From Ligustrum vulgare (Eukaryota; Streptophyta; Magnoliopsida; Lamiales; Oleaceae): 64,000 nt of DNA. This document shows positions 47,635-59,137 of this stretch, piece after piece (within the stretch, counting starts at the first letter, position 1; each line of letters opens with the position of its first letter). The notes below the pieces were generated by a model that did not search any database, was not told the DNA's origin, and was given only the letters and a program-made list of their open reading frames with translations. The translations under genes were made by a program, and so were the position numbers. Location: contig OY743187.1 in the NCBI GenBank assembly GCA_963555705.1, forward strand, positions 10,678,133 to 10,742,132, read 5' to 3'.

Positions 47635-49671
47635 TGGATAAGGTCGAGGTAATTTTCATTTTCATATATACTATATATGGTATTTTTAAGTTTTGAGAAT
47701 AATTAATTTCACCTTCTTTGTATTTATGTTGTAATTAAAGTCAACTAGGAAATCTTCCAAGAGTTATAAACGGCGAAGTAATGCAATTGTGAACAAATAC
47801 CGAAAGGCCAGTAAAAGACTAAAAATTTCTAGTGAGGCAGAAAATACAATATCTACTCCAGTTGTTGATGAGCAAAATAAGACACAGGAACTTGAAAATG
47901 CTCCCAAAAAGAAAAGAGGTCCAACCTAGGTTAAAATGGTTCCTGAAATAATCAAAAGATGGATCTTGATTTTAATGAATTCGGACAAGTTGTTGGTACT
48001 AATTCCGAGAAATTTTCTAGCATTGTTGGAGCCATGGTACGGGAACATGTGCCCATTGTAATTAAAAGTTGGCATTCGGTGGACGAACAAAAGAAAAATG
48101 AACTTTGGAATTTTGTACAGGTATATTTCGAAATAAATTTTAAGATTATGTGTTGTCTATTTTTCATTCATAATAAAACCATTTTTTTTAAAGTTTTAAA
48201 TGTCTTTGTTAACAAATGCAGCAAAGATTCAATGTGTGTGATTTTAATCAGAAAATGACATTTCAATACATGGGAAAATATTGGAGGACGTACAAATCAA
48301 GGTTGAGAAAACAAATCAAGGCTCAAGTAACATCAAGTGCGAATAGAACACGTACTATTGGCCTCCTTAGACGAAGAAATGTCGACTCTGAAGAAGTATG
48401 GAAGAAATTTGTCGAAGATACCCTTTCTTCTGAATTTCAGGTAAGTAATGTTTACAAATGAATCTTTTGCTTTTTATTTGATTATTTGCTAGTTTTTAAT
48501 TATTTTATTTTGTGCTCCTAATTAGGAACAAAGTGCCAAGTTTAGTAAGCTGAGAACTAATCAGAAACTTCTCCATACAATGGGTCAAAAGGGTTATCCT
48601 CGTATGGCTCGTGAATTGGTACATTACAAACCTATCTTGTATTGTAGAGAAAAAATCTCAATAAATGTAATTATTGAATTTGCATTGCAGAAGAAAAAGA
48701 ATCCAAGTATAAAAGGCCTAAGATTATGGACTCAGGGACATCTTCGAAAGGATGGAAAACCTATTAATGAAGCAGTTGTCGAGACTTTGGTATTTGTAGT
48801 CTTGTAATATTCTGATTTGACTTATATATCGTTTACTAGTGTATAATTTGAGTTTCGTAAGTGTAGGAAAGGATAGAAGAGTGTGCCCAATTAATTTCCA
48901 ATACACCAGCAGAAGATTCTATCCGCGATGATGCTATTGCCCGAGTTTTAGGTCCAGAACGTCATGGGAGAGTAAGAGGACTTGGGTTTGGAGTTGCACC
49001 ATCAAGAGTTGATGGACAAATTCATAGTACTGGGAGAGTGAAAGAACTAGAAAGTCAAGTACAAAGTCAGTCGGAAAGAGTCAGGGTGCTAGAAGAAAAT
49101 TTTGAAGCGTTTGTCAACTTGACTCAACAGGTTATAATTTTTTAACATTTCATGTTTTTTTAGTACTATTTCCAAGTAATTTAATATGCAGAATAACATC
49201 CAGTAATTTTTGTGTCACTTTATAGAATAATAGTAAAAATGTGGAGGACAAAAGTTCGCGTGCTTTTATGTCTCAGGTTTTTTAATCTAGCTTTACATAT
49301 TGTTTATTTAAATTTTTTTATTATATCTTATTTATTTAATATGGAAATATCTTAATTTTAACATGAATTTGTAGTCACAACAAGGAAGTGATATCCATAG
49401 AGATATCGCAATCAAGGAAAATGCAAGGTGCCAATTATTGCATTGGTACATTGAAGTTGAAGAAGTTGTAGCTGAAGGGAGGATTGCATCAGTAGACCCA
49501 GGCATGAAGGTGCATCACATTCCACTTGGACGAGATTGTTGGAAGGTTTGGGTTGAGGAAGTGTATATGGATCACTTTACCTTATATAGACCTACCGATG
49601 AATTTCGAGTTCTAAAGGATGCCTACGGAAGTACCATTGCTTGGCCAAAGAGTTGTATTAGATTATTTTGA
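47635..49671 (+). pseudogene. Second CACTA gene, plant transposase PF03004-like (broken)
   Basis: Equivalent in place to the TNPA-type partner that binds subterminal repeats. Exons: 47635-47649, 47741-48120, 48222-48440, 48526-48618, 48691-48789, 48867-49130, 49226-49276 and 49375-49671. The N-terminal part is basic (RKSSKSYKRR, KKKRGPT). The core has LDFNEFGQVVG, VREHVPIVIKSW and TFQYMGKYWRTYKSRLRK, and the KGLRLWTQGH region follows. A short coiled coil (VKELESQVQSQSERVRVLEE) precedes a C-terminal domain ending AWPKSCIRLF. Breaks: TAG at 47927-47929 and a frame change just after it near 47950. Downstream exons stay open. The sequence after it (49672-50800) has one more possible small exon near 49800 and otherwise nothing coding. 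Confidence 0.85.
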
Positions 49672-49994
49672 CAAATGTATGTTTCTCACATGCCAAATAT
49701 TTCTTAAGGAAGTCTTGAGAAGTAACTTATATATTGTGCATATACATTATAATAGATAGAGTTGATTATTGAAAACTCATATTTTCTCCCCCTCGTTTCA
49801 GGTGGTCATGAACTGAGCAAAAGCACTGGAAATGCTAGTGGAAGAGCTTCTTATGGTAAGAAACATTTATTTATTCAATGATCTTGTGTAATTCTTATTT
49901 ATGACTAACTTCATATAAGTCTATTTGAAAACGAGCTTAATTTAAATTCAAGATTTTTGTTAGCTATTATTAATTAGTTTTAAATTTGATTTGG

Positions 49995-50170
49995 GTTTAG
50001 ATAGAGTTTATTATTGAATTTGTGATGCTGAGGAGTTAGGGATTGATGTTGAAAGTTGTTTGAGGTGTTGGTTTGATTTTTAAATTATTATGTTGGTTAT
50101 GATGTTTTTTTACAGGTTGACTAAGTCAAATTTATAAGGGAGGTTCTGTCGAAATTTCTATAGAATTTTT
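49995..50170 (+). repeat. 175-bp direct repeat, right copy
   Basis: Partner of 44115-44290, same orientation, a handful of substitutions. Confidence 0.88.
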
Positions 50171-50802
50171 TACAATAGAAGGGAATGAAAGAGAAGTTAA
50201 CACGTCTAAGTTTAGGTTTTACACTTTGGGTGGAAGCTCATTTTCCTTGGTGGTAGATCTAGCATCTAGCTGACAATTGTCATCAATGCACTTTCACATC
50301 TCTGGCCTAGTAGATTGATTTAGGACAAGTCATATCAATTTCTATGAAATCACATTTGAAAGATATAAATGTATTTTGCTTTTAACTCTATTTTTTATTT
50401 TTTCTACCATTTATTAAGTAAAGCGTGACATTCACTTATAACTTTGCTCAAATTTGTTATAGGTGTAACTTTGAAGATGGACCGAATTTTGCGATCTAAA
50501 GGTGCGGTTATATTACGGGATGAAGTTGATATTCCCGTAGTAAAATATTTCTTTTGTCAAATGATGATGTTCTTTTGCGAATTTGTTAAACATTATCAAC
50601 ACTTTCTTTCGTGGATTTGTTATTCTATATTGTAAATTTATTAGACATTATCAAGACTTTATTTTGTATGGATTTGAAAATTCATAATGTATTTACTTTT
50701 TTTTATTTAAAGTACCATTTTAATGAAGTAATTACAAAAATTTGGGTTTTATAAATAATTTGTTCAATAATATTTTTTAAATATATATATATATATATAG
50801 CA

Positions 50803-51370
50803 ACGTTCAAAAAACGTTGCAAAAGGGTCTACGGCAACACTCAATAAATGTTATAAAAGGTTGGTTAAAAGTTTTTGCAACACTTTAAAAACGTTGTAAA
50901 AGGGTTTACGGCAACACTCAAAAAATGTTGCAAAAAGGTCTACGGCAACACTTAATAAATGTTGCAAATGGGTCTACGGCAACACTTAAAAAACGTTGCA
51001 AAAGGGTCTACCGCAACACTTAATAAACGTTGCAAATGGGTCTACGGCAACACTTAAAAAACGTTGCAAAAGGGTCTACCGCAACACTTAATAAACGTTG
51101 CAAAAGGGTCTACGGCAACACTTAAAAAATGTTGCAAAAGGGTCTACCGCAATACTTAATAAACGTTGCAAAAGGGTCTACGGTAACACTTAAAAAAACG
51201 TTGCAAAAGGGTCTACCCAACACTTAATAAACATTGCAAAAAGGTCTACCGCAACACTTAATAAACGTTGCAAAAAGTTTTTTCTCTACGGCAACACTGT
51301 GATTTGCAAGACTTGCCAAACGTTGCAAAAACCTTTTGACAACATTTTTTGAGTGTTGCAAAATGCTATT
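50803..51370. repeat. Subterminal repeat array of the CACTA right end
   Basis: About 15 copies of a roughly 34-bp unit, GCAACACTTAAAAAACGTTG followed by CAAAAGGGTCTACG. Two unit types alternate (TTAAAAAACG and TTAATAAACG). Each is itself a partial palindrome GCAAC...GTTGC. In this transposon class such arrays are transposase-binding sites. Confidence 0.92.
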
Positions 51371-51382
51371 TTTGTTGTAGTG

Positions 51383-52420
51383 CTAATCAAGGATATGTAT
51401 TGAAAATTTTGTGTAGATATCTTACCTAATTAGACTTTCTAAGATGAAGGCCTAAGCTCAATTCCTTCTCATTAGAAAGGCAAGTGCAAATCTGTAGGCA
51501 TGTTCGACGCATTAACACAATGTAATAACAAAGTCATCGATGATTTTTGGTGGTGGCAGTTGTTGAGTAGGTAGTGCATACAGTGACGAGATGGTGGTTA
51601 TTCCCGGTGATGTCGGGGAGTCGGTAGTGGAGGAAAAGGATTAGGAGTGGAGGAAAAGGATTAGGTTGGGAAGGAGGCGGGATAAAAGTGTGACTAATTA
51701 TTAGGTAATTGTGACCAAAACAATTGTTAAAAAATTATATCAGTCACAATCAGAATTTCCTGAAGTGGTTCATGTAATTCGAAATAGACACCACGAGGTT
51801 ATGAATACAAGGAGTTGGGATTTCTTGGGTCTTTCTTCTCGTATACTTGATAATCTTCTTCATGAATCTAATATGGGAAGCTCTAATTCTAGCTCTAGCG
51901 TAAGGTCTATTTCTAGCTTCTGAGCTGTTTTTTCGAGAGATGGAATCATCATTGGTGTTATAGATTAAGGTTTTGTTATAAATATTTTTAGTAGGCACAT
52001 ATGTGCATTGGCCTGGAAAAAATTTTGACTTTAGATTCACTAATTAAGGATATGTATTGAAAATTTTGTGTAGATATCTTGCCTAATTCGACTTTCAAGG
52101 ATGAAGGCCTAGGCTTAATTTCTTCTCATTTGGAAAGACAAGTGCAAATCGGTAGGCATGTTTGACACATTAACAAGGTGTAATAACAAAGTCATTGGTG
52201 ATTTTTGGTGGTGGTTGTGGTGGTGAGAGTTGTGGAGTTGGTGGTACATGCAGTGGCAAGATGGTGGTTGTTCCCGACAATGTCGAGTAGTGGGAGGTGG
52301 AGGAAAGAGATTAGATTGGGAAGTGGGTGAGATGGGAATGTAACCAATTATTAGGTAATTGATACTAAAGCAATTGTTAAAAAAAATTATCAATCACAAA
52401 CATAATCACTTATTAAGTAA
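51383..52420. repeat. Tandem duplication of the CACTA target region
   Basis: The flank of the CACTA element (38731-38958 on its left, 51383-51720 on its right) is repeated as a continuous block at 51754-52420. Matching words include ATAATCTTCTTC, ATCATCATTGGTGTTATAGA, GCATTGGCCTGGAAAAAATT and GATATGTATTGAAAATTTTG. The second copy has no insertion at the CTA (52040-52042). Confidence 0.92.
51754..51967 (+). pseudogene. Subtilisin-like protease gene fragment, copy B
   Basis: Exon after CAG at 51751-51753. It encodes [26 protein letters not shown] and LLHESNMG, the prodomain end and S8 start typical of plant subtilases. About 60 bp absent from copy A lie between SNMG and IIIGVID, and a stop follows SISSF. 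No catalytic triad is present. Confidence 0.78.
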
Positions 52421-53470
52421 TTGTGACCAAAATATTGACTAATTATGACCAATAAAATGATTAAGCTGTGGCCAATAAATAATACGTGACTAAAAATATT
52501 TGTTTCCGACTATATTTGTAAATGTGACCAAAATTTGTGTCGGTTGTAACTTTGCGCTAATTGTGAGTACGAGATGTGACACGTCTAATCAAATTATCGG
52601 TCACAAAATTAGATTTGCAACTGAATTTGTAACTGCAACCTAATTACGACTTTATGTGACACTTGACTAGTACGGGACGTGATCCATTTATTAATTTATA
52701 AATATCTTCATTTCTTCTTTACAAATATATAAAAGCGAAAGAGTTACAAAAAAACATTACTCCAATCCCTAGGGAAGTCCTCTGAATACCAATAAATAGG
52801 AATATTGTTTCATACACATTTTGATATTGTGACGTTTGATATTCATTTGATCTATAACAAATTTCGAAGCAAATGACAAATATCTTTTTCCAAAACACTT
52901 TAATCCTTATCTTTTTCAAAACATAATTTTATTTTCGTAAAGAAAAGATGGCCTAGACTATTCACTTTTGTTGTTGTAGCAACATTTCACTAAAGGTCAT
53001 GAAAATATTTCAAAATTTGGAGAGTCGAACCAAAAATTCGTCGAGGTTGACCTATCCCCTAGGGTGTAATTCAAAAAAATTTGGGAATTATTTTTTTATT
53101 ATTTTGGAAAGTCTTGGGCTATTTCTTTCTAATTCCCAAATTATGGTTTCTTCATTCCAAGCCCCTATTTATAAGGATGGAAAGACAATTTAAAATTACC
53201 ATTTTGCCCCTTAATGATTACATAATTTCGTCATCTTCATCCTTTAAGTACAAAGTGTCCTTCATATATGTCCCTATTCTAGAAACATACATGTGAGAAT
53301 TTAAGGCCATGTTTGGGTTTTCCTAACTTTTCTTCTTTAACTTCATGCAAAATCCGTATTTTTTTCAAAAATGCCCATACAAATTCCCACATTCATCTTC
53401 CATTTGACAAGTGTCTTAATCCAGAGACTTATGGCAAAATTGAAGACCATGTTCGGCATTTATTAAAATA
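52421..53470. other. Non-coding region
   Basis: 52430-52680 has scattered GTGACCAA and GGTCACAA words, possibly subterminal motifs of a decayed DNA transposon. 52990-53460 has no supportable gene. Confidence 0.4.
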
Positions 53471-54850
53471 CTAGTGAGAAGTCGTACTCCGTACGAAAAA
53501 TGTCTAGTTGTTGTATTATTTAGCGTCATTGTATTAACAGAATCCTAATCAAATCATATTATATTTTTCTATAAAGAATTATTAGCTGAAGAGACAAATT
53601 AATTAATTAAGACTACATAAAAGCGACAATTTTGATGCTTTCCAGCATCAAAATTAACCAACTATGCACAAAGTGTAGAAGAAAACTAACCAAGATCATG
53701 ATGATGCTCATAAAGGTTTCTTATCATTATCTTCATAGATGTGAAATAATCTTCAATTTCCCTCTTCGAGTTGTTGGTTGAGGCCCTTTCATTGATTCGA
53801 TTTCACAATATTTGGTGAAAACTTGGATTAAACTTGATCAAACACCTGATCCAATGATGGACATATCTCAACCAAAGCCAACAAATGAATGAGCTCCAAA
53901 AATAAATTAATCATGGAAAATATAATTATTGGGGAAAATTCATTAAAAGAGATTATAGATGTAAAATAAGCAGCATGATTCGTGTCGAGAAACAAACTTG
54001 AGAAACTAAAAATTCAAATCCTTTGCAGATGGTTAACCATTGCATCGCATTAATAATTAGCATACAGAAACCAGCAATCTGACTATTCTAAATTCACATC
54101 GTTTTAGTTCATTTTTATCTTCTAATAACTTGTATCAATCAGGAACAAGTCCAATGAAACCATTGAGATATAAATGCAGGTTAACACTAAATTCTTATCC
54201 AGCCCATATCCTCAAATAACTCTTTAACACAATAGTATACATGATTACTTACACATCATTGGATCACTGAAGAACAGTCAAAGGCAAAGATTCTAAGCAT
54301 CAAGCCAATAAATGGTAGCATCACAGCTCCATCCCACATAAAATTACCAATTAATCTCTTAAGAAAAACCACCCAACTCAATCTCAATAATGATAGATAG
54401 ATTACAGAATTAGAACATTGAAAGGAATATTTTCCCAATTAAAAATAATGTTTACCGTGAATAAATTATTCAAGAAAAATGGACATTTATCTCTTGAAAA
54501 AACCCAAAAATGGGTTTGGTGATGGTATGCAAGAAAGTAAGGCAAAATAAACACAATTAGTTTGTGGGTTGTGATTAAGATTAAAGAATAAGGAAAACAA
54601 ACAAATGCGAGAATTTTTTCAGTGATAAATTTGCAAGAGTGAGTGAATACATTCAACCTTTATTTGCAATAACATGTGAGCAATTAAAGCTAATCCCGAA
54701 TAAGCATTTTTCTAAGTAAAAACAACAAAAGAAACAATCTCTTAATTGCTTAGACAGTAAGAAGTAACCGGCGACTTTTGTTTACTTCCAATTCTCAAAC
54801 TACTGCATACAAGCAAATGTAGAACCAGACTTCCCAAGGACATTTTTAGT

Positions 54851-55322
54851 TATCAAATTATTTCATATACATCCTAATTCAATTCACTTTCATTGGAATA
54901 CTTACATAGAAAGCCTATTTACCCAAGAATGGAAGAAATTTCGGCATTACTTTAAACAATAATAACTTTCACCTGAAATTTCTGTTAACAAAGAAGATAA
55001 GTAAAAAAGCACAGTTAAAATGAACTACATACATCTTGTAAATCTGGAATATGGAAGAAGAGAGAAACATAGACGGAATTAAAACCTGATAATGAACATT
55101 TACAGCTATCAAATTATCTCATATACATCCTTATAAAATTCAATTCACTTATGAATAATCACATAGAAAGCATGTTTACCCAAGAATGAAAGGAATTTCG
55201 GCATTACCTTAAAAAATAACAACCTTCACTTGAAATTTCTGCAAACAGAGAAGATAAGTCAAAAGGCGCAGCTAAAATGCACTAAACGCGTCTTGTAAAT
55301 CGGGAATATGGAAGAACAGAAA
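54851..55322. repeat. Tandem duplication, period 256 bp
   Basis: 54851-55068 and 55107-55322 align over about 217 bp (TATCAAATTAT, CATATACATCCT, TTTACCCAAGAATG, AATTTCGGCATTAC). Similarity is about 85% by eye. Confidence 0.85.
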
Positions 55323-55437
55323 CTGATTTAATGAGCAAAAGAAATAAGTAGTATTTAGCATGACTCAAGAGGTTCTCAGACACACAACTCCTCAAAAAAA
55401 TATAACGATAATTATGCACACAAGGACATCCACATAC

Positions 55438-55513
55438 TTGATAGCACTCACAGTAGTTGTTGAGGCATATCGACTTCTTGCAATTGCACTCTCTTTGGTT
55501 CTTTATGGTGGAA
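55438..55513 (-). pseudogene. TSO1/CPP-type CXC domain exon fragment
   Basis: Encodes NQRECNCKKSICLNNYCECY followed by Q and a GTATGT donor. The Cys pattern (CNCKK, then C, then YCECYQ) is that of the second half of the tesmin/TSO1-like CXC DNA-binding domain. The family splices after this Gln in my recollection. The partner exons are not found nearby, so it is a captured or leftover fragment. Confidence 0.7.
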
Positions 55514-56559
55514 TTAGGTAATTGAATCTCATATACATGTGAACATTCCAACTTATTCAGTTAACTTTAGTACTTTACATTGTTGTATAGCATAATATAA
55601 ATTTTGATGCCTCAATACCCCCACAATGATTAAAGTGCCTGAAAAAAGTATTGATGTTAAATAAAATAAAATAAATAAATATATATATATCGCAACACTT
55701 AAAAAAGAATTAAAGTGGAAAAGTTTTCCCAATCAACACAATTTTCCAGGAAAATCGAAATCACAAAATTGGCACATTTCATTGCCTCACTGAAAAAGCA
55801 AAAGAAAACTACAAAGATTTTCACGTGTTCCCTCATACTGCATAACTTTGTAAGAACAATAATTTTTTTTAAAAAAAAAATGCTCTAGTATTTTAATGTT
55901 TCATTCATTCAAAAGCATCCAAAATTCGACATGCATCAATGAGCTAGCTAATTTACAGTGTTCCCATACCCCTCATTCATTGCATTTTCAAAAACTTTCC
56001 TAGCTAAATTAACTTCGCATAATCAGCCAAGAATACTAATAATTAAGCTAGCTAATTTACCTTGCTCATTGCATTTCTTCTCCTGGTTAATGATAATGAA
56101 GAAATCGAAGCACTGTATGGAAATAGACCGCTCACCCCTATTTCCTAGCTCCCGGAGCAAGAACGTATAGTCATCTGATCCACGAAGCTTCGGCTCAAAG
56201 TGGTCTCAGAAATAAACAAAACCCAGATCGTAAATATAATATAATAAATCAATAAAGCAAGAAAAAACCAAGAAACTTCAAAATACCTAGTGGGCAAGCA
56301 ATGAATTTCAGAGGCAAACGAAATCTGGAGTGGAAATTCAATTGACTTTATTATACGAGATATAACAAAAACAATACAGATAAGAACTGGAATTACCTAG
56401 AAGATGGTCGTACAATGGACAGAGATTGTGGTGTGGCCTGCTTATACACACTATTTGACATAAGCGGTAGATGAAGATAAGAGAACGGAGTCGGTTTGGT
56501 AGACGAAAGACTTGAAGGAGTGTGAAAACGAGGACTCACAGATATTTATCTCTCTACAG

Positions 56560-56670
56560 TCGGTATATGAAGAAAATCAGTTAATGAATAATATCTAATT
56601 TTCTACGTGTGTCGGTCTATGAAGAAAACCAGTTAATGAACTGTATCTAATTTTCTACGTGTGAAAAGAA
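56560..56670. repeat. Short tandem duplication, about 60 bp
   Basis: TCGGTATATGAAGAAAATCA and TCGGTCTATGAAGAAAACCA each lead into ATCTAATTTTCTACGTGTG. Confidence 0.8.
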
Positions 56671-56723
56671 GTGGGACAATCCATGAATAGTAGGACTTAT
56701 TCTCTCTTTTAAGATAGGAGGGA

Positions 56724-57710
56724 TATCTTCACTTTTGTTTTTCCAAACATTCCCTTAGGATTTTCCCTTAATTTTTCTTTCCAATTTCAATACAAATATC
56801 AATTCCGTCAAACATGTCGTAATACCATGTGATCACATGGTTATAGTTCATTTACACACTTATTTAGTTCCTAAATTAGCACTTTAATTGACAAATTGAG
56901 CGAATTTCTACTTATAAATTATGTTTATCTTATACAATTAGGTACAACATCAATTGAAAAAAAATAGACAAGATTGAAGAGTAATTGAGCTAAAAGAATA
57001 GCAAATTTGATGTCCAATGACCCAATTGAAGGATCAAAAGTTTGGGGACTCAATTGCAATATCTCAAAAGGTTGGAGGAACCACCGTGCAAATATTTCAG
57101 GGTCAAAATCACAAACTGAAAGAGAATACGTCAAAAGGGAGTGAAAAGAAGCTAAAAGCATACAAAAACGTGATTTTAGGATCAAAATGCACAAGTTCCG
57201 AAAGTTGAGGGATTTGAAGTGCAATTATCTAAGGACTTGGTTGCAAATGGCGCCAAAACCACACGTTTGTAACTTTGGACAGATTGGTGTTGAAGACATG
57301 GGTCATCTTTAATTCAAAAAAGGTTTTGGAGACCATTTTGCACAACTTCCAAAATTCAAGGACCAAGAGTGCAATTTTCTAAATTTTAAATGATTAAAAC
57401 CTGATTTTGGAATGGGGGCTGGACATTCATTTTTTTCTATCTTCATCTTTCTGCTTGCCCTGACTTCTTCCACCGATTCTTTTTTTTTTCCTTTTCAATT
57501 ACTTGATAAACTGTTGAGGAACTAATCAAGAGCAAGAAGATTACATCTTAGATGGAGAAATATTTGAAAAAATCACAGCAAAGTTTCAAAAAGTGTTTTA
57601 TCTTCAACTTTGTATTTTCTCTTTTATTTTTTCATATTTGGGATGTATTGTTATAAATATTCTCCTTTATATTATTTATATAACATGGGCTAATTTATTG
57701 CGTTGGGATT
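56724..57710. other. Non-coding, LTR-like text of unknown family
   Basis: Repeated phrases such as CAATTGCAATATCTCAAAAG and AAGTGCAATTATCTAAGGAC recur with variation (57040-57390), as in decayed LTRs. No termini were found. Confidence 0.35.
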
Positions 57711-58360
57711 TGTTGACCACAAAATCCGGATGGACCTTGGACCAACACGTCTCAGCTCCTCCCTCTTGAACACGTGGATCTCCTGCGCACTGTGACAAAC
57801 AATCAGTTTACAAAGGGGGCCGAGGTGGCTCCCGTTTGCACTCCGATGTCTAAGTCAGTACTCATTTTGGGCAAATATATATTGGATGCGGGAAATATAA
57901 ATGTGTAGAAGAGAGAAAAGGGAGTGAGAGAAATATAGAGTTAAGAGTGAGAAATTGCTAACCCCTTACTTGGAGACGATTGTGCTTCATTTATAGTGGA
58001 ACTTCTTGTCTCGGATTGCGACACGTGGCATAATTTACACATGTCATCACCCTAGCTTATGGATGTGACAATCTTGCTTTTCAACCGTAATCATTGCTAC
58101 ATTTCGTAGGGGATGGGCGCCTGTCACGTCTGGATACAGGCAGTGTCCCATCACTGACTCTATCTCTCTCTTCTGGTCAGCGCCCCGGCTGAGTATAAAG
58201 CACATCGCTAGGGCGTTAACCAGGTCGGCTAAAGAGGTTTGTTTGACATACCACCTCGGCATTCATCCCAAGGTGATATTTTAGGCCTTAGCTGTGGGTC
58301 AAGGTCCGTTGGGCCTTCGTTGGTGGGTCACTGTACCCTTCTTTGGGCTCGGATTCAATA
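57711..58360 (-). repeat. 3' LTR of element 2
   Basis: On the - strand it starts TATTGAATCCGAG and ends GTGGTCAACA. The terminal inverted match TATTGA/TCAACA suggests the usual TG start has become TA. The purine-rich GATTTGAGGGACTAG lies just upstream (58361-58375). The other LTR is outside the window, so the borders are inferred. Confidence 0.7.
57988..57995 (-). promoter_or_regulatory. LTR core promoter (TATA box), element 2
   Basis: CACTATAAATGAAGC on the - strand, within the LTR, oriented toward the LTR end as expected for the element's own transcript. Confidence 0.6.
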
Positions 58361-58753
58361 CTAGTCCCTCAAATCCGAAGGGATCATTCATGATCGCGTA
58401 GGATTTGCCATGATTTTCTAGCATCAACTTCCTTATGTAAGGTTTGGATTCATATTTTTGCCGATCTTCTGCCTCGGATTTTCGTTCCCTGATGATCAGG
58501 ATCGTGCCAGCGCGTTTCCTAGGCGGCGCATTCAATTCGGAGGGGCCATTGGTATTTATTTCCAGGAAACATATGCATGAAATGGGAGGAGGGTAGCATT
58601 TCACGGCGCGTGGCATTCACCGCGGTAGCTGAACGGTTTTGTTTCTCCCTTTGACGGCTGGCGCTTTGATTAGCCCATTTTCCAAGAGGCATGAGTTACT
58701 CACATTAATTATGCGGTTCACGAAAATCAAGGAATTTAAATTGTTGGGATTCC

Positions 58754-58760
58754 TATAAAT
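58754..58760 (+). promoter_or_regulatory. TATA box of the antisense gene, element 2
   Basis: TTCCTATAAATCCTTC on the + strand, with a pyrimidine-rich likely start region 25-35 bp on. A leader from about 58790 ends at a GTAAAC donor near 58976, and CACAG|GAAATG at 59131-59140 is a fitting acceptor, so the leader may be spliced. Confidence 0.6.
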
Positions 58761-59137
58761 CCTTCTTCATTTCATTATTTTCCCCTTTTACCATTTTCTA
58801 AGAGTCTTTTCAGCAACACTCTTGGCGAAAGTTTGTTCCGCCTTTCTCTTTTCTGCAAGTTTCGAGTCTTCTCCTCAAAGGTTTTCTACCCAACACTCGT
58901 CCTTGACGCTTCACAGTCTTTTCTTGGCGAGTTCTTCATTCCAGTGCACAACTTCAAGCATTCGTCATCTGAAGGTAAACCTCTTGGTCTCTGTATATGT
59001 GAAACTTTTCTATTTTTAGTTTCTCATTGTGGGTTTGAAAATTTTGTTTTTGCACCTTGTTTTTCTTTCGTTGAGTCTGATCCACCTTTAAAACAAAAGA
59101 AAAAATGGAAAGAGTTGGGGGAACGGGTTCACAGGAA

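Larger units (their letters stand above)
38959..51382 (+). mobile_element. CACTA (En/Spm) transposon, 12.4 kb
   Basis: Left end CACTACTACAAAAAT and right end (reverse complement) CACTACAACAAAAAT form a terminal inverted repeat of about 28 bp with 3 mismatches. Both ends are flanked by the 3-bp duplication CTA (38956-38958, 51383-51385). Subterminal GCAAC...GTTGC repeats fill both ends, and the middle holds a TNP2-type transposase gene and a second PF03004-type gene. Both genes are broken, so the copy is not autonomous now. A 2.6-kb solo LTR is nested at 41328-43931. The uninterrupted paralogous site at 52040 confirms both ends. Confidence 0.94.
53471..56723 (-). mobile_element. Candidate Helitron carrying gene fragments
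   Basis: On the - strand the 3' end shows a hairpin TCGTAC-GGA-GTACGA, then CTTCTCACTAG|T. The proposed 5' end is A|TCCCTCCTATCTTAAAAG at 56723. Insertion between A and T fits. Inside are a CXC-domain exon, a 256-bp-period duplication and leader-like sequence near 56150-56450 with splice-like borders. No Rep/helicase. The 3' end is the better supported one. Confidence 0.5.

Noticed and set aside
58299..58616. 105-codon - strand frame across the LTR/purine tract of element 2
   Set aside because: Spans the LTR boundary and has no relation to gag or pol.
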